The translations under genes were made by a program, and so were the position numbers. DNA of 64,000 bases from Syntrophobacter fumaroxidans MPOB (GTDB taxonomy: Bacteria; Desulfobacterota; Syntrophobacteria; Syntrophobacterales; Syntrophobacteraceae): contig NC_008554.1 of NCBI RefSeq assembly GCF_000014965.1, positions 4,886,001-4,950,000 on the forward strand, in the 5' to 3' direction. Position 1 is the stretch's first letter. The number at the start of each line of letters is the position of its first letter. Below the pieces are notes generated by a model. The model was not told the origin of the DNA, made no database searches, and worked only from the letters and a program-made list of their open reading frames with translations. Shown here piece by piece: positions 25,013-32,402 of this stretch.

Positions 25013-26476
25013 ATGTTTTCGATGACTTTTGAGAAACCGCGCCTGATGATTGCCGCGCTACGTGGCGGGTCCGGGAAAACCGTCGTTTCCCTGGGGCTCG
25101 CGGCCGCTTGGCGTCTGTACAAAGGGTTGCGGGTGGTTCCTTTCAAGAAGGGACCGGACTACATCGATGCCGCCTGGCTGTCCGCGGCGGCACGGCACGC
25201 TTGTTACAATCTGGACCCGTTCTTGATGAAACCGGATGAAATGCTGTGCTCCTTTCTCCGACGCGCCAACAAGGGGGACGGAGCAGTGATCGAAGGCAAC
25301 CGTGGGCTTTACGACGGAGTGGATGTTCAAGGCAGTTACTCCACCGCCGAATTGTCCAAGTTGTTGAGAACTCCGGTTATTATCGTGCTCGACGCCACCA
25401 AGGTGACACGCACTGCAGCCGCCCTGGTGCTCGGCTGTCAACACCTGGACCCCGAGGTTGGAATCGCAGGGGTTATTCTCAACCAGGTGGCCGGCAGGAG
25501 GCATGAACGGGTTCTTCGTGGGGCCATCGAGCGTTATTGCCGGATTCCGGTGCTCGGGGTGGTTCCCAAGGAGAGTACGAACTTCTTTCCGGAGCGTCAC
25601 CTGGGGCTCGTTCCGCCCCAGGAGGCGGGGGACATTTCCGGTGCCGTGGAATTTGCCGCGGGCAGAATGAAGGAGTGCATCGATCTGGACGCCTTGTGGG
25701 ACATTGCCTCCACTGCCGAACCGCTTGGATGGCCCACCCGGATGGCGGACCTGCAGGCGGGTGCCGGGATGAGAGGACCCGTGTCCATAGGGGTGATCCG
25801 TGATTCGGCGTTTCAGTTCTATTACCCCGAGAACATCGAAGCGCTGGAGGAACGGGGTGCTGCCATCGTCGAGGTCAACAGCCTCGCCGATCGTCCGCTT
25901 CCCGACGTCGATGCGTTGTACATCGGGGGGGGCTTTCCGGAGACCCACCTCGAACGCCTCTCACTCAACGAGACCTTTCGAAAATCCTTGAAGGACCGGA
26001 TCGAAATCGGCCTTCCCGTGTACGCGGAATGCGGCGGTCTGATGTATCTGTGCCGGGGGATCCTCCAGGGAGGGAATTCGTTTCCGATGACGGGTGTGTT
26101 CCCGTTCGATGTGGTGCTGGGAAGCAGGCCGCAGGGACATGGTTACACGGTCATGGAATGCGTGAGGGGAAATCCTTTCCTCGGAGTGGGGCAATCGTGC
26201 AAAGGGCACGAATTTCACTACTCCAGGATTATCGGTCCGGCCCGGGATTTTCCGTTCGTTTTCCGGTTGGAAAAGGGACACGGCATTGTGGCGGGCTGGG
26301 ATGGAATGTGCTATAAGAACGTATTGGCCAGTTATTCCCACATCCATGCCGTGGGGCATGACTGCTGGGCTGAAGGGCTGGTACGCGCAGCCTTGTGCTT
26401 TCGGCAGGCCAAAGCGCACGGATCTATCGATAATGAGTGGACACACGAAGTGTGTCGGGAATCTGTGGTTTCTTAA
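25013..26476 (+). CDS. Cobyrinate a,c-diamide synthase homologue (dsr-linked, DsrN)
   Basis: A 487-residue CbiA/CobB-type amidotransferase: an N-terminal dethiobiotin-synthetase-like ATPase with MIAALRGGSGKT (P-loop) and FKKGPDYIDAAW, and a C-terminal glutaminase domain with the nucleophile in PVYAECGGLMYL and a late catalytic His in the KGHEFHYS region. Classical CbiA amidates cobyrinate. The homologue within dsr operons (DsrN) is thought to amidate siroheme to siroamide for DsrAB. Its place directly after dsrB, with no other cobalamin gene nearby, favours that role. ATG at 25013 or 25022; the first lacks a strong ribosome site. Confidence 0.9.
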   Translation: MFSMTFEKPRLMIAALRGGSGKTVVSLGLAAAWRLYKGLRVVPFKKGPDYIDAAWLSAAARHACYNLDPFLMKPDEMLCSFLRRANKGDGAVIEGNRGLYDGVDVQGSYSTAELSKLLRTPVIIVLDATKVTRTAAALVLGCQHLDPEVGIAGVILNQVAGRRHERVLRGAIERYCRIPVLGVVPKESTNFFPERHLGLVPPQEAGDISGAVEFAAGRMKECIDLDALWDIASTAEPLGWPTRMADLQAGAGMRGPVSIGVIRDSAFQFYYPENIEALEERGAAIVEVNSLADRPLPDVDALYIGGGFPETHLERLSLNETFRKSLKDRIEIGLPVYAECGGLMYLCRGILQGGNSFPMTGVFPFDVVLGSRPQGHGYTVMECVRGNPFLGVGQSCKGHEFHYSRIIGPARDFPFVFRLEKGHGIVAGWDGMCYKNVLASYSHIHAVGHDCWAEGLVRAALCFRQAKAHGSIDNEWTHEVCRESVVS

Positions 26477-26501
26477 CTGATTGTTAAAGGAGGAATTGTC
26501 C

Positions 26502-26819
26502 ATGGGACAGATCGAATTCAAAGGCAAGCAGTTTGAAGTGGATGAAGACGGTTTCATCAGCAGCTTTGATCAGTGGAATCCCGACTGGGTTGAATATGTG
26601 AAGACCTCCGAAGGCATCACGGACCTCACCGAAGAGCACTGGAAGGTCATCCACGTGCTTCAGGACTATTACAAGAAGCATGGTATCGCCCCCATGGTCA
26701 GGATTCTCACCAAGGTGACCGGATACAAGCTGAAATACATCTACGAGCTGTTCCCGTCGGGACCGGGCAAGGGCGCCTGTAAGATGGCGGGTCTTCCCAA
26801 GCCCACCGGTTGCGTCTAG
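26502..26819 (+). CDS. dsrC: DsrC sulfur-carrier protein
   Basis: A 105-residue DsrC/TusE-family protein. The C-terminal arm GACKMAGLPKPTGCV has both redox cysteines, the strictly conserved penultimate Cys and the second Cys 11 residues before it, so it is a true DsrC able to form the trisulfide product with DsrAB. Upstream WNPDWVEYVK and EHWKVIHVLQDYY are standard. AAAGGAGG lies about 10 bases before the ATG at 26502. It follows cbiA by 25 bases and is probably the last gene of the dsr transcript, since a strong hairpin follows. Confidence 0.96.
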   Translation: MGQIEFKGKQFEVDEDGFISSFDQWNPDWVEYVKTSEGITDLTEEHWKVIHVLQDYYKKHGIAPMVRILTKVTGYKLKYIYELFPSGPGKGACKMAGLPKPTGCV

Positions 26820-26836
26820 TTCGTCGAATCGTTGCG

Positions 26837-26860
26837 CCAGGGCGGGTTCTCCCGCCCTGG
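26837..26860 (+). terminator. Strong hairpin after dsrC
   Basis: CCAGGGCGGG (26837-26846) pairs perfectly with CCCGCCCTGG (26851-26860) around TTCT, 17 bases after the dsrC stop. There is no T run, so it may stabilise the 3-prime end or act with a factor rather than terminate alone. Confidence 0.55.
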
Positions 26861-27250
26861 TGTCCCTCCCCCCGCGCGATTTCGGCACTTTCCTCAAAGC
26901 CCCTTGGAGCGCCGCGTGGTCCGTTCATGTGAAACAGTTCCCATTCTTTCCGAAAATCTGGGAGCAATTTGCCTTTCTGTGCTTGCTCTGAAATCCGTCC
27001 GGTGATAAGAAGCAATGCTCAGAACATCCGGGTCTCTTCGAGGCGCTCGGCCGCGTGCGATCCGTGAGCCGGAGGGGATGTCGAGTGAAAGGGAAAAGGT
27101 GAACTTTTAGGTTTATCGATTCAGCTTGACAATGAAAGTGGAAGGGGTTACGAGGAAAAGACTCGGAAAAGGTCAGGGACCAGAACAGGAAGTCTGCCCG
27201 GTAACTCAATGCCCATGTTACTCATTTCAAGCGACGACGGAGGAAAAAAG
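26861..27250. other. Spacer between dsrC and the ferredoxin gene
   Basis: About 390 bases with no gene. A TTGACA at 27126-27131 may belong to a ferredoxin promoter, but the -10 region is poor. Confidence 0.4.
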
Positions 27251-27436
27251 ATGTTTAAGGTTACGGTTGATAAGGATAAGTGCGTTGGCGATGCCGAATG
27301 TGTAGATGTGTGCCCCGTTGATGTGTACGAACTGGTTGACGGCAAGGCCGAACCGGTCAATGAGGATGAGTGCCTCGGCTGCGAGAGCTGCGTGGAAGTG
27401 TGCGAGCAGGGCGCGATCACCGTGGAAGAAGTCTAG
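27251..27436 (+). CDS. Small 7Fe/8Fe ferredoxin with Asp in cluster I
   Basis: A 61-residue bicluster ferredoxin. The second cluster site is complete (CLGCESCVEVCEQG, C-x2-C-x2-C-x3-C). The first reads CVGDAECVDVCP, where Asp replaces the second Cys. In Desulfovibrio ferredoxins such as D. africanus Fd III this Asp gives a [3Fe-4S] cluster that reversibly takes up a fourth metal. GGAGG lies ahead of the ATG at 27251; the frame is open from 27209. Its position after the dsr operon suggests an electron carrier for sulfur reduction or carbon oxidation; the partner is not shown. Confidence 0.93.
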   Translation: MFKVTVDKDKCVGDAECVDVCPVDVYELVDGKAEPVNEDECLGCESCVEVCEQGAITVEEV

Positions 27437-27472
27437 TCCCGCGCATATTCGCGACATTTTGTCGGTACCCGA

Positions 27473-27501
27473 AGCCATCCGGTCGTCCGGATGGCTTTTT
27501 T
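27473..27501 (+). terminator. Terminator of the ferredoxin gene
   Basis: AGCCATCCGG (27473-27482) and CCGGATGGCT (27487-27496) pair perfectly around TCGT, followed by a run of six T. A textbook rho-independent terminator. Confidence 0.9.
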
Positions 27502-27519
27502 GCGTCCAAGCGGCGACAT

Positions 27520-27553
27520 AAGAAAACCCGCCTCGTCCCGGGACGAGGCGGGT
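27520..27553 (-). terminator. Terminator of the cytochrome c gene
   Basis: ACCCGCCTCGTCC (27526-27538) pairs with GGACGAGGCGGGT (27541-27553). Read on the minus strand the stem is followed by TTTTCTT. It lies about 20 bases beyond the cytochrome stop. Confidence 0.85.
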
Positions 27554-27575
27554 CCGTGATGGTCGGTATGACTGC

Positions 27576-28025
27576 TTACTTCTGGGGTGCCGGATGGCAG
27601 CCGGCGCAGGTGACCGGAGCTTTGGTGTCCGGCTTTTCCTGCTTGTGCTTCTTGTGGCACTCCTGGCAATTCTTGTGGAATGCGATCTTCAGGTTCAGTT
27701 TCTGCTGCTCGGGAGGAAGCTTGAGCTCGCCCTGGATGGTGGGCTCATTGTGGCACTTGCTGCACTTGTCCACAGCGTCGCCTTCCTTCCAGACATTCTT
27801 TCCGTCCTTGTAGACGTGATGGCACTCGGCGCAGGCGATCTTGTAGTCTTCCGCATGCTTCTTGTGGGTCAATTCCACCGCCGCCTTGGTCGGAGTCGGC
27901 CAGAGCCCATCCTTGATGGTGATCACGTCGGGCGCTTTCTCGGCGGCGAACACGAACACCGCAGCAGCGAAAATCAGGGTGACCGCTACGCTCACGCATG
28001 AAAACAGCTTTGAACCTCTCCTCAT
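27576..28025 (-). CDS. Periplasmic tetraheme cytochrome c3-like protein
   Basis: A 149-residue protein with an N-terminal signal peptide (basic MRRGSKLF, hydrophobic core, cleavage near VFAAEK) and four CXXCH heme sites: CAECH, CSKCH, CQECH and CAGCH. Further His residues (THKKHAEDYK, CHHVYKD, FHKN) can be the distal ligands of bis-His hemes. Size and heme number fit the class III cytochrome c3 family, which shuttles electrons between periplasmic hydrogenase or formate dehydrogenase and membrane complexes. All four sites are CXXCH, whereas classical c3 has two CX4CH sites, as in some type II c3 proteins. GGAGAG precedes the ATG; a strong promoter lies 65 bases upstream. Confidence 0.92.
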   Translation of the reverse strand: MRRGSKLFSCVSVAVTLIFAAAVFVFAAEKAPDVITIKDGLWPTPTKAAVELTHKKHAEDYKIACAECHHVYKDGKNVWKEGDAVDKCSKCHNEPTIQGELKLPPEQQKLNLKIAFHKNCQECHKKHKQEKPDTKAPVTCAGCHPAPQK

Positions 28026-28089
28026 TCTACTCTCCTTCTCTCCTCTTTAAAAAAGTCAGCTGTAACCGGTTTACAAGCAAACTCGTTGC

Positions 28090-28119
28090 ATTCTAGTGAA
28101 GAATTTCTCTAGATGTCAA
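28090..28119 (-). promoter_or_regulatory. Strong sigma-70-type promoter of the cytochrome c gene
   Basis: Read on the minus strand: TTGACA (28119-28114), an 18-base spacer, then TAGAAT (28095-28090). The transcript would start near 28083 with a leader of about 58 bases. The spacer contains a TCTAGA palindrome. Confidence 0.7.
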
Positions 28120-28334
28120 GCAACTTATTCTCCGATTGCGGCGATTGCGGCTCTACAGGCTCGGGAACAAGTCGGCGGGAACGTCTGCGGTCTGCCGCCG
28201 GGGAGTATCCGGCAGGATTTCGAATTGCCACGCAGTCCGAAATGATTAAACTTCTAATTGACGTCCGACCCGGTACGGACCGGGCGTTCGGAGCGACACT
28301 CCTCGAACCGTCGTCACAAGGAGGTCTTGGGCGA

Positions 28335-29582
28335 ATGCATTTTCAAAAGCTCGTTTTCAGAAACGCGGACGGCAAGAACCTTTCGGCGCGGCTCGATTTG
28401 CCCGCCGATGAGAAACCTTTGACTTATGCCATATTTGCACATTGTTTTACATGCACAAAGAACTTCAACGCCGTGGTCAACGTCAATCGCGCCTTGTCGA
28501 GCCGGGGGATTGCCGTGCTCCGGTTCGACTTCACCGGTCTGGGCGAGAGTGAAGGAGATTTCTCCGAGACGAATTTCTCCACCAATGTATCCGACCTGGT
28601 TGCGGCGGCCCGGTTCCTGGAATCGCACTTCGAAGCGCCACGGTTGCTGCTCGGCCATTCCCTGGGCGGGGCGGCGGTGCTTCAGGCGGCGGCACTCATC
28701 CCGTCGGCTATGGCGGTGGCGACGATTGCCGCCCCGTCCGACTTGGCCCACGTGGCGGAGCTTCTGGGCGGTTCCAGGGCGGAAATCAAGGCCCGGGGGG
28801 AGGCGGAGGTGAGACTTGCGGGCCGTGACTTCGTCATCCGAAGGCAGTTCCTCGAGGACCTGGAGGAAAAGCGCATGGAGCAGACCATCCGCGACCTGCG
28901 CAAGCCGTTGCTCATCATGCATTCCCCCCTGGACAGCATCGTTTCCGTGGACAACGCGGCCAGAATTTTCCAGGCTGCCGGACACCCGAAAAGCTTCGTT
29001 TCTCTGGATACCGCCGACCATCTTCTGTCCAACCGTGCGGATTCCCTTTATGCCGGCTCGGTGCTGGCGGCGTGGGCGTCCAGGTACCTGGAGATGCCCG
29101 AAACGACCGCCGCCCTGAGGGACCTCACCGACAACCGCGTGGTGGCACGCACCGGGAGGACGGGATACCGAACCGAGATCCTGGCCAACGGGCACCGGTT
29201 GATCGCGGACGAACCGATTGCCGTCGGGGGCGCCGACACCGGTCCCACTCCCTACGACTACCTGGTGTCGGCACTGGGAGCTTGTACCGGCATGACGCTC
29301 CGGATGTACGCCGACCGCAAGGGATGGCCGCTGGAGTCCATCACCGTGCGGCTGCGGCATCGCAAAATCCACCGTGATGATTGCCGGGATTGCGAGGATG
29401 GGAGCAGGACGATCGATTCCATCGAGCGGGAGATCGAACCCTCCGGCCCTCTTGATGATGCTCAGCGGCAGAAGCTGCTCGAAATTGCGAACAAGTGCCC
29501 GGTGCACCGCACATTGCATTCGATGGTCGAGGTCAGATCGCACCTGAAAGAGCCGCCGCCGGCTCGAAACGGCGTTGAATGA
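28335..29582 (+). CDS. Alpha/beta hydrolase-OsmC fusion
   Basis: A 415-residue bifunctional protein. The N-terminal hydrolase (about 1-255) has the oxyanion-side HCFTCTKN, the nucleophile elbow LLGHSLGGAA, an acid in SPLDSIV and a His in TADHLL. The C-terminal OsmC domain (about 270-405) has PYDYLVSALGACTGMTLRMYA and NKCPVHRTLHS, holding both peroxidatic and resolving cysteines. OsmC proteins detoxify organic peroxides; the hydrolase may act on peroxidised esters. Such fusions are known in many bacteria. The start MHFQKLVF at 28335 has AGGAGG 10 bases upstream; the frame is open from 28113. Divergent from the cytochrome gene. Confidence 0.92.
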   Translation: MHFQKLVFRNADGKNLSARLDLPADEKPLTYAIFAHCFTCTKNFNAVVNVNRALSSRGIAVLRFDFTGLGESEGDFSETNFSTNVSDLVAAARFLESHFEAPRLLLGHSLGGAAVLQAAALIPSAMAVATIAAPSDLAHVAELLGGSRAEIKARGEAEVRLAGRDFVIRRQFLEDLEEKRMEQTIRDLRKPLLIMHSPLDSIVSVDNAARIFQAAGHPKSFVSLDTADHLLSNRADSLYAGSVLAAWASRYLEMPETTAALRDLTDNRVVARTGRTGYRTEILANGHRLIADEPIAVGGADTGPTPYDYLVSALGACTGMTLRMYADRKGWPLESITVRLRHRKIHRDDCRDCEDGSRTIDSIEREIEPSGPLDDAQRQKLLEIANKCPVHRTLHSMVEVRSHLKEPPPARNGVE

Positions 29583-29982
29583 GATCTTTTTTCTCGATTC
29601 GAGCCGGGAAGTGCAGAAAATGCTTGAATGCTTCGGGTTTGAGCTTTATTTTTGCACGGGCCTGCGCCTGCCCGGGTTGTCCTTTGTCAATGCCCGCCGA
29701 TTCGCGCAATTCGCGTCGTCCCCTATGGAAATGGGTGTCGGTGACAAAAGGTTCGGGGTGCCAGCCTCCGAACGGGGTACTGGATTACCGCCGCCGGGCG
29801 TGGCGAGGGCGATGCGGTCGGGCGGGCGAGATGCCGGCCCGGCGCGGATTGCCGGGCGTGGAGAGGGATATCGGGCCGGGGCGGATGGCCGTCATCCACC
29901 GGGATGGGTTCGATTCATTCCAGGCCGGGAAATGGCCCGGCAGGACATCAACTTCCAATTCAACGGGTTTGGAGATCAACCA
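29583..29982. other. Spacer before the HPF-cold shock gene
   Basis: Four hundred bases. The downstream frame is open through this stretch, but the translation has no recognisable domain, so it is treated as non-coding. Confidence 0.4.
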
Positions 29983-30513
29983 ATGAAGCTTCCACTGGAA
30001 ATCAGCGCTCACAACGTTCATATTTCGGACGCCACGGAAGAACTGATCCGTGAAAAAGCGGAAAAGCTCGACCGGATCAACGACAAGCTCATTGGATGCC
30101 GAGTGCGGGTGGAGATACCCCATCGCAGTCAGCGCAGCGGCATCCTGTACAGCGTGCGCATCGAACTGGCGGTCCCCGGTCGGGACATCGTCATCAAACG
30201 GGAGCCTGATGAGGACCTTCATGCGGCCATCGTCGGTTCCTTCGAGACCGCGCAACGCCGGCTCAAGGAAGTCGCAGAGAAACAGCGCGGCGAGGTGAAA
30301 TACCATGAGGAACGGCCGGTCGCCCGCGTGAGCCGGTTGTTTTCCGAGGAGGGATACGGTTTTCTGACGACACCCGAAGGTCGCGAAGTGTATTTTCACG
30401 AAAACGCGTTGCTCAACGGAAAGTTCAAGGACCTCGCGGTGGGGACCCCCGTCAGCTTCGTCGAAAGGGAAGGGGAGAAGGGATCGCAGGCGAGCTCGGT
30501 CTTTGTGATATAG
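29983..30513 (+). CDS. HPF/RaiA ribosome-hibernation domain fused to cold-shock domain
   Basis: A 176-residue fusion. Residues 1-105 are an S30AE/HPF-type fold (LEISAHNVHISDATEELIREK, then VRIELAVPGRDIVIKRE and DLHAAIVGSFETAQRRL), which binds the 30S decoding centre in resting cells. Residues 110-176 are a cold-shock OB fold with RNP1-like EEGYGFLTT and RNP2-like EVYFHENAL. Long HPFs carry a dimerisation domain instead, so this version replaces dimerisation with nucleic-acid binding. The ATG at 29983 follows GGAGAT. It precedes the CNNM-type gene by 190 bases. Confidence 0.88.
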   Translation: MKLPLEISAHNVHISDATEELIREKAEKLDRINDKLIGCRVRVEIPHRSQRSGILYSVRIELAVPGRDIVIKREPDEDLHAAIVGSFETAQRRLKEVAEKQRGEVKYHEERPVARVSRLFSEEGYGFLTTPEGREVYFHENALLNGKFKDLAVGTPVSFVEREGEKGSQASSVFVI

Positions 30514-30703
30514 GCCGGGAAGCGGCAAGGCCGCCGGGCACCGCGGGGATTTCGAGAGCCAATGCCGGCTTGGAATCGTCGGTGGGTGCCTCCGGTTCCC
30601 GGTTACATCCGTGGGGGGCGATGGGATGGGGGGGCCGGTATCGTCGAAAATGGAGCGTGCTTCCGACTTGACTCGACCGAAAGGTGAGGTCTGAAGAAGA
30701 GTC

Positions 30704-32041
30704 ATGGGAAAATCGGGAATGTCCTTCGGGGATTTTGACATCGTCGTCATTCTCTTCCTCATCCTGATCAACGGCTTGTTCTCCATGTCCGAAATCGCCA
30801 TCATCTCCGCCCGAAAGGCACGACTGCAGAGACTGGCGGAAGAGGGGGACGTGAAAGCGCGGAACGCGTTGGAGCTCGCAAACAGCCCGAACCTGTTCCT
30901 CTCGACGGCACAAATCGGCATCACCCTGGTGGGCGTGATGAGCGGCGTATTCGGCGGCGCGACGGTAGCGCACCGCCTGGCGGGTCTCCTGTCGTCCTAT
31001 CCGATGCTCCGCCCTTACAGTGAAACCATCGCCGTGGCCGTCGTGGTCCTTGCCCTGACCTATGTGTCGCTTGTGATCGGAGAGCTCGTTCCCAAGCGGC
31101 TGGCTTTGAACAGCCCGGAACGGATCGCCTCCCTGAGCGCCGGCCCGATGCGCTGGCTGTCGATTGCGGGGTCACCTGTGGTGCGGCTCTTGAGCATGTC
31201 GACGGATTTGGCGCTCAGGTTGCTGCGGGTCCGGCCATCCACGGAACCTCCCTTCACGGAAGAGGAGATTCGGGCTATGATCGGACAGGCGACGACGGCG
31301 GGAGTTTTCGAGCAGACCGAGCAGGACCTGGTCGAACGGGTTTTCCGGCTGGGCGACCGAAGGGTCGGGGGACTCATGACGCCCCGGCAGAAGATCTCCT
31401 GGATCGACATCAACGATTCCGCCGACAAGATCAAGCGAAAAGTCGCCATGAGCAATCATTCCCGATTTCCGGTATGCCACGGAAGGCTCGGGAATATCCT
31501 CGGCATCGTCCATGTCAGGGATCTTTTCACACACACTGCGGCCGGACAGGCCATCGACCTGCGGTGTTGCATCCAGAAGCCCCTGTTCGTGGTGGAAAGC
31601 ATGCATGCGCTCAAGGTGATGGAGCTTTTCCGGGATTCCGGCATGCAGGTTGCGATGGTCATCGACGAATACGGGACCATTGAAGGTCTGGTGACGATAA
31701 ATGACGTGCTGGAGGCGATCATCGGGAGCATCCCCTCGGAGGACCAATCCGAAGAGCCTCGGGTGGTGCGGCGTGATGACGGCTCCTGGCTCATGGACGG
31801 CACGTTGCCCATAGGCGAGGTGAAGGTCTATCTCGACATTCGGAAATTGCCCGGGGAGAGGGCCGGGAATTTCCAGACACTGGGCGGATTCGTGATGAAT
31901 TACCTGAAGCGTGTGCCCAGGACGGCCGATCACTTTGAGTGTTGCGGCTGGCGCTTCGAGGTCGTCGATATGGATCGGCATCGCGTCGACAAGGTTTTTA
32001 TCGAGGCGGTGGACAAGGAGTCGCCGGAACCGTCGGAATGA
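30704..32041 (+). CDS. CNNM/CorC (HlyC) family membrane transporter-like protein
   Basis: A 445-residue membrane protein of the DUF21-CBS-CorC_HlyC type. Residues 10-200 are the DUF21/CNNM membrane domain with about four hydrophobic segments, starting IVVILFLILINGLFSMSEIA and including IGITLVGVMSGVFGG. Then a CBS pair (about 210-345: MTPRQKISWIDIND, FPVCHGRLGNILGIVHVRD, VAMVIDEYGTIEGLVTIND) and a C-terminal CorC domain (355-440). Family members bind Mg-ATP in the CBS pair and move magnesium or sodium. The old name hemolysin is misleading. No operon partner is obvious. Confidence 0.9.
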   Translation: MGKSGMSFGDFDIVVILFLILINGLFSMSEIAIISARKARLQRLAEEGDVKARNALELANSPNLFLSTAQIGITLVGVMSGVFGGATVAHRLAGLLSSYPMLRPYSETIAVAVVVLALTYVSLVIGELVPKRLALNSPERIASLSAGPMRWLSIAGSPVVRLLSMSTDLALRLLRVRPSTEPPFTEEEIRAMIGQATTAGVFEQTEQDLVERVFRLGDRRVGGLMTPRQKISWIDINDSADKIKRKVAMSNHSRFPVCHGRLGNILGIVHVRDLFTHTAAGQAIDLRCCIQKPLFVVESMHALKVMELFRDSGMQVAMVIDEYGTIEGLVTINDVLEAIIGSIPSEDQSEEPRVVRRDDGSWLMDGTLPIGEVKVYLDIRKLPGERAGNFQTLGGFVMNYLKRVPRTADHFECCGWRFEVVDMDRHRVDKVFIEAVDKESPEPSE

Positions 32042-32402
32042 TCCTCCGCCGAGCGGCGGACGACGGCCTGCACCGGGGGGCGTGGTGCCACGGCTGCCGG
32101 ACCGGGCGGGTCATCGGGGCTTCGCTCCGGCGCCCGGAAGGACGCTGTGGTGAATTGCCCGGCCGATGAGCGCGGTGTGCGGGAAGTCGTTTTCCCCGAG
32201 GGGCCGCCTGGACGTTTCGCGCATAGCGGTTCGTACTGGTGATCCCGTTGGAAAAGAACGGGTCATGACCGGCAGGGAAGGCATTCGAAGGGACCATTTC
32301 AAGGACGGGGAGCGGGGTCCCGGCATGGAGTCGACCAACCCTCACGCAGGCGGTGAACGGCCGCAGGCGCGGGAATTCTCAACGGCAAAGGATGGATTCG
32401 GC
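32042..32402. other. Spacer before the CysRS-like gene
   Basis: About 360 bases. A short hairpin TCCGCC/GGCGGA follows the CNNM stop without a T run. The downstream frame is open here from 32166, but similarity to CysRS begins only at 32403. Confidence 0.35.

Noticed and set aside
22603-25146. 847-codon open frame antisense to dsrA and dsrB
   Set aside because: Exact antisense shadow of two strongly conserved genes in GC-rich DNA; no start signal or recognisable domain.
29575-29982. N-terminal extension of the HPF-cold shock protein by 136 codons
   Set aside because: Extension has no recognisable fold, while the internal ATG at 29983 has a good ribosome site and matches the family start.
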